The translations under genes and the position numbers were made by a program. This document shows positions 29,645 to 33,876 of a stretch of DNA of 33,876 nt, in pieces. Position 1 is the first letter of the stretch. Each line of letters starts with the position of its first letter. The stretch lies in assembly GCA_905221605.1 (NCBI GenBank), contig CAJNDS010002289.1:342501-376376 (forward strand). Direction: 5' to 3'. The notes under the pieces are model-generated. The model was not told the origin of the DNA. It saw only the letters and a program-made list of their open reading frames with translations, and ran no database searches. Origin of the DNA: Symbiodinium natans. Taxonomy: Eukaryota; Sar; Dinophyceae; Suessiales; Symbiodiniaceae.

Positions 29645-31826
29645 TCAAACTTCAGTTGGCAGAAGCGGCCTAGCCCAAGCTGGCAAACTCAAGTGCTGAT
29701 TGCCCCACAAATAGACCAGAGCCTCCTTCAAGTGAGCCTCTTCCCAGAGGTCCCCTAATGCAGAGCCACAGGACATGCTACTCAATTGCTCCCTCAGGTC
29801 GGGCGCGTGCTGGACCTCTGGCTTTCCATCTGCCAGTGCCTTGAACTTCTGCTTCAGGGTGACTATCTTCATTCCAAAGCGTAGCGGGTACTTCCTGGGC
29901 GGGAGGGCATGGCTGAGGATGTTCGGGGTTCGGGCTTTCATCAAGAGCAATAGGGAATGCTAAGACCCTGACTCAGTGCTCTTCAAATGCTTGGTTCCAT
30001 GGTACTTGACTTTGCCACCAGGGCCTTTGGTATGTGTGGTGGTCTGGATATGAGCCTTTAACTGCTTCTTGGCATTCTTCCAATCCCTCAAAGGGCCACG
30101 GTTGAAGGCGCCAATTGCCCGGGAATTCGATACGATGGTCGTTCTTTTCGGTGTGGCTGATTTGAAATGAAGCATCCAAAAATCGCAGCGAAAGACCTGG
30201 GCTTCCAAACAATATGCAACAAACCCATCAATTGTTTACACTCCCGAATTTGCATGGAAGCCGCTCGGATAACCTGGGCCAGCCAGCGAAGTCGGGGATG
30301 GTGGAACATCCAGGAACCACCAGGGTTTTCGAGGACGAAAATTCCTCCGCGACAGACGCATAATAGCATCAGCAAAACGCTCCTGGCCAGTGAGGTTTGC
30401 AAATAAGGCAACGAGTTGCTGGCAGGACTCTGCAAGACAACCACTGACACAAACCCCAAGCCTCGAGACAAGGCAGTTCGATTCCCGAACGCTCCTCTTG
30501 GAGACGTCTCCAAGAGGGCACAGAAATGACCGTCGACTGGTCCCCATATTGATCGTTGTGCTGCTGCTGCAGGTCACACCAAACCAAGCAATTATGTCGT
30601 CCTCCTTGGCCTGGAGCATTGCTGCTATAGCCAGCCTTGGCTAATATAAGGCCACATCCTAGGCGCTGATTTTGCACCACCTACCTCTCGAGACTACAAT
30701 GCAGCAAGGAGACCCAAAGCCCGCCGGTGTTAATAAGTCCAAATAGTTTTGTTTGTCGGGAGAGCCAGTGTAGTTCTTGATATCGAGAGGGCAACCCACA
30801 AGGCCCGAGGAAGTCATGCATCGGGTAGCCATACCCGATCCACTGAAGTATTCCAACCATGAAAACACCTCGGATATAAAAGTTTTGGGGCAGGGGGGGG
30901 GGGTTACGTGTGTTTGGGGTTTCAAGGCACTCCGAAGAAGCCGCACAGAGTAAGCGAGAGCCTGCTCCAAGTGAGGACCCATGTTGTCGGCCCAGAAGAT
31001 GAGAAGAATACACAGAATGAAGACCTCCGAATGGGTTTAGGGTTTAGAAAGGGTCAGGCTACGAGGGTTTAGGGTCGACACGGAAAGCCCTTCCCCAGGG
31101 TTTATATATGGTTTATATTGGGGTTTAGGCTACGAGGGTTTAGGGCCGACGCGGAAAGCCCTTCCCCAATACAATGCTATGGTCAGGGTTTATATAGGGT
31201 TTACATTGGGGTTGAGGGTACGAGGGTTTAGGGCCGACACGGAAAGCCCTTCCCCAATAAAATGCTATGGTCAGGGTTTATATAGGGTTTATAGTGGGGT
31301 TTAGGGTACGAGGGTTTAGGGCCGACACGGAAAGCCCTTCACCAATAAAATGCTATGGTCAGGGTTTCTTTAGGGTTTATAGTGGGGTTTAGGGTACGAG
31401 GGTTTAGGGCCGACACGGAAAGCCCTTCCCCGAGCAATTGCTACGAGGCCTTCGGTGCATCCAGCTTTCGAAGCCGGGCTATCAGCCAGGCCATGGATTC
31501 GGCAGTCCACTGCATCGTAGCGAGTTTTGGGAGTGTGACACGATGTTGGTGGGAAGATTTAGCGTGTACTACATTCCACCTGAATCTATGTCAACCATGT
31601 AAACCTGCTCAATCCTGAGCCCTGCCACACACAGCTGGCTCACACGCATACAAACAGTGCAAACGTATGCTCCTTCAGAGATGTCGATTCTGCACTCAGC
31701 ACGCAATCCTGGCAGTAGTGGGGTTCAAAACAAGCCAGTTTGGCGGGTCTTCTGCTTGATGACCTTTCGCTTGTTGACAGCAACTCGTTGTTGAATTGCA
31801 CGAGTGAGGAATGTAGACCTGCGCAT
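29645..31826 (-). CDS. Gene C: multi-exon protein with methyltransferase-like fold motifs
   Basis: Exon model in transcript order: 31708-31580, 31509-31445, 31024-30714, 30635-30462, 30382-30244, 30196-29973, 29894-29645. All joins are in phase, giving about 430 residues. An upstream block (31826-31736, MRRSTFLTRAIQQRVAVNKR) probably belongs too, but its junction is unresolved. Motifs: CTVC (exon 1); SWLEYFSGSGMATR and GCPLDI (a Gly-rich motif followed by an acidic strand end, as in class I AdoMet methyltransferases); NYLDLLTPAGF; AWFGVTCSSSTTINMGTSRR; GGIFVLENPGGSW; FWMLHFKSATPKRTTIVSNS; GTKHLKSTEKYPLRFGMKI. I recall this block order as a large, unnamed family in Symbiodiniaceae. Introns: GT-AG 70, 420, 78 and 78 bp; GC-AG 79 bp; GA-AG 47 bp. 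The enzyme activity is inferred, not shown. Confidence 0.7.
30197..30243 (-). other. GA-AG mini-intron of gene C (47 bp)
   Basis: Donor CGG|GAGTGT, acceptor GCCCAG|GTC. Its removal joins MQIR to VFRCDFW in phase; without it the frame runs into unrelated sequence. If transcripts show no splicing here, this would be a frameshift and the gene a pseudogene. Confidence 0.5.
30383..30461 (-). other. GC-AG intron of gene C (79 bp)
   Basis: Donor TCGAG|GCTTGG, acceptor TGGCCAG|GAG. Removal joins SNCLVSR to SVLLMLLCVCRGG in phase. Two sister introns in the gene (30636-30713 and 29895-29972) are both 78 bp with GT-AG ends. Confidence 0.6.
31061..31435. repeat. 88-bp tandem repeat inside the 420-bp intron of gene C
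   Basis: ACGAGGGTTTAGGG starts at 31061, 31132, 31220, 31308 and 31396: one 71-bp spacing and three of exactly 88 bp. Each unit carries CGGAAAGCCCTTCCCC, AATGCTATGGTCAGGG and telomere-like TTTAGGG pieces; the first spacing lacks 17 bases including AATGCTATGGTC. The array fills the intron between 31444 (GT donor) and 31025 (AG). Confidence 0.85.
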
Positions 31827-31889
31827 GCGATGTCACTTCAAGAGCGCGAAATTTCTTAAAGGTAGGGCAGCCTCATGTAAGGGTTTCTA

Positions 31890-32135
31890 GGCCAAACCCT
31901 AAACCCTAACCCTAAACCCCCTAAACCCTAAACCCTAAACCCTCAACCCTCAACCCTAAACCCTAAACCCTAAACCCTTATAAACCCTATATGCCCTAAA
32001 CCCTAAACCCTAAACCCTAAATCCTATAAGCCCTAAGCCCTAAACCCTAAACCCTAAACCCTAAACCCTTATAAACCCTATATGCCCTCAACCCTAAACC
32101 CTAAACCCTAAAACCCTAAAACCCTAGACCTCAAC
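31890..32135 (-). repeat. CCCTAAA array between genes G and C
   Basis: About 245 bases of CCCTAAA with CTTATAAACCCTATATGCC higher-order units at about 31977 and 32068, the mirror image of the units in gene B introns 4-5. It lies between the gene G stop and the first gene C block, or in an intron if the two are one gene. Confidence 0.85.
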
Positions 32136-32212
32136 CGTGTCGACTGGGCATGCTTTTGAGAGGTGGGCGCTGGCCTGTGACGGCAGCTGCTTTTGGATGC
32201 GCAGGACACAGA

Positions 32213-33457
32213 TCAGTCAATCGAAAGAATGTGCTGCCTGAGCCTAGCAGCCTTGCGTGGCTTCAAAATGGCCCTGACAACAGAGCAGCATCCCAACTCT
32301 TCATCCAACAGTGTCGCAGACACACTATGCATTTGTCTAGCTGTGCGTAAGTTTTGCGAAGCATTCTAGAGCTGGCTGCTGTCACACAACTCACGGGATG
32401 CTCATCAAGCATTGCTTCGAAGCATCGAACTTTCTGAAAGAGTCCCATAGGTCGAACCCATTGATGAGGTCGAGGGCCTCAGATAGGACAGCAACCCGAA
32501 AAGGTTACCCTTAAGGGACACAACAGGACATTTGTGTTTCTTAGATTGTTCTCGAAGCTACCAGTTGCTTCATCGGGCCAAAGTTGGCCTTGATGTCTGC
32601 CTTCAGCGCTGAGATGTACTTTACCTGAGGTTGCATAAGCTAAGAAGAGATTTCAAAGTCCCGAACACTGAAGATTCATGCTACCATCAACTACAATCTA
32701 CTTAATTGGGTCGTGTAGCCTGCGTTCCGTCTTCCTTCGAAAGGAGCCCGAAGCCCTTCCTGGACCAGTAGGCCATAATGGAGTGGGTGGCCCTCTCGCA
32801 CCTGTTGTATTCATGAATAAATGCTTTGATCTCCAGCTCCTCCTGCAGTAGCTCAGGGATGTTCAGGGCATGTAACTTTCGTTTCCCTTTCAACAAACAT
32901 GTCACACACTGCTGGAGTCCTGCGTTCTGGTTCCCGGTGGCTTCTGCTTGGGGTCGGCTTTCTTTGGCTTGTCGCACTCCTGCTTGGCTTTCGCGGCTTT
33001 CGCCTTGGGTTTTGCCTTGGCCTTGGGGGCTGTCGCCACATCTCGCGAGGATGAGGCAGCAGCAGGAGCTGTTACTGCCTCTTCCTCACTAACAGGTTGC
33101 TCAGCAAGCCAGTCGGAAATGCCTGGGCAGCCCTCTTCTTCTTCTTCAGGATGTGTGGAGGAACGGGCCGACGGCTTCTTCCTCACCCCACCACCTTGGG
33201 CCCTGCGTTTGCGTTTCTTTTTTCTTCTCCCTGGCCTGCCCGTTTTCCTCCTGATCTTCAAGGGCCTGCTCCTCTGCTCCCTCGTTGTCCGCGGCTCCTC
33301 CCTCCTCCGGTGCTCCTGCCTGGTCCTCTGCTCCTTCCTCATCTTTGGGCCTTTCTTCCTCATTGCTTTTCTTTTTCTTTCCTTTGCTCTTGCTCTTGCC
33401 CTTTGCTTTTGCCTTTCTGGTCTGGTTCAGGGCCAGCTGATCCACCCGCAAAACCAC
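32213..33457 (-). CDS. Gene G: Lys/Ala/Glu-rich protein, six exons visible (5' end unsure)
   Basis: Exon model: 33457-33187, 33134-32908, 32842-32720, 32624-32562, 32477-32395, 32336-32213, all joining in phase to about 296 residues. Introns: 52, 65, 95 (GC-AG), 84 and 58 bp; the others are GT-AG, one with a consensus GTGAGT donor at 32394. The first half is low-complexity and charged: AKAKGKSKSKGKKKKSNEEE, acidic Glu/Ala stretches, and PKAKAKPKAKAAKAK. The second half is ordinary: AFIHEYNRCERATHSIMAYW, GPMKQL|ALDLINGFDLWDS and a C-terminus ending RLRQHILSID. The basic, Ala/Lys-rich part recalls DNA- or RNA-binding tails and the C-terminus of gene B. No domain is recognised. The first exon starts at an acceptor (GACTTAG|GTG), so an upstream exon should exist. 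Confidence 0.6.
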
Positions 33458-33629
33458 CTAAGTCAGACAAGGTCACTTCTCCCTGTAGAACCCACCCCAG
33501 CCCCAAGCATTCCAAGTCGCAGGAGCTGGGCTGCCAAGATCTGTGAATGGCAGTTGCGTGTCCGCTGTGTCGGCCGGTGATCCTGGCAGCAACCCTTATT
33601 CTAATCCGGGTCCAGGTACGTATGACACA

Positions 33630-33876
33630 CACTTATATTATTATTATTATTACTACTATTATTATAATCATTAAGAATAATCATTATTAGTATCATCACC
33701 ACTACTATTATTGTTATTGTAGATTTTGAAAAGCAAGGAATATGAATATGAAATATGCATATGAAATATGAGTATGAATTTGTATATGTATATGTATATA
33801 TATATATATAGAAGTACATATATGCATATATGTATAAATATAAATATATATATATATAGAATATATATATATATAT
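33630..33876. repeat. AT-rich microsatellite block at the right edge
   Basis: (TTA/TTAT)n at 33635-33720, then ATATGAATATG-type repeats and (TA)n to the end of the window. Far more AT-rich than the rest. No gene. Confidence 0.85.

Noticed and set aside
31061-31435. CRISPR-like array
   Set aside because: Contiguous 88-bp tandem units with no unique spacers, in a eukaryotic intron.
31709-31735. 27-base GC-AG intron linking the first two gene C blocks
   Set aside because: It would keep frame but is too short to be credible; a frameshift or a different junction is more likely.

Overview
The window looks like a piece of a dinoflagellate nuclear genome, probably a Symbiodiniaceae/Suessiales relative. 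This is an inference from four things: Arabidopsis-type TTTAGGG/CCCTAAA repeats spread through the whole window, genes split by many short introns, GC-AG and GA-AG splice sites beside GT-AG ones, and protein families I recall as multi-copy in these algae. No database search was possible. No tRNA, rRNA or CRISPR array was recognised.

Layout. (1) Positions 1-6673 hold one long plus-strand reading frame. It has an 18-residue tandem repeat at its N-terminus, then RNase H, an APE-like endonuclease, a reverse transcriptase and two zinc fingers: a LINE-type retrotransposon polyprotein whose 5' end lies outside the window. (2) Positions about 6.7-20.9 kb look at first like a telomeric wasteland, with CCCTAAA and TTTAGGG tracts in both orientations plus microsatellites. 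Inside it are short GC-rich islands on the plus strand that read as exons of a coiled-coil-like protein, several with good splice sites that join in phase. I read this as a large gene whose introns are filled with telomere-like repeats. (3) Positions about 21.0-33.5 kb hold four minus-strand genes in a head-to-tail row: D (21050-22986, a possible DDE-transposase-like protein), B (24063-28622, eight exons), C (29645-31826, a possible methyltransferase-fold protein) and G (32213-33457, Lys/Ala/Glu-rich). Most introns are 47-110 bases. Four are 420-913 bases and are made largely of telomere-like repeats. (4) The right end is AT-rich microsatellite.

The recurring theme is interstitial telomeric sequence inside introns, not a chromosome end. 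In the minus-strand genes the reading frames on the two sides of the telomeric tracts fit together exactly. The single-strand gene row and the unusual donors fit known dinoflagellate genome organisation. All exon models come from reading frames and splice dinucleotides only and need transcript support.
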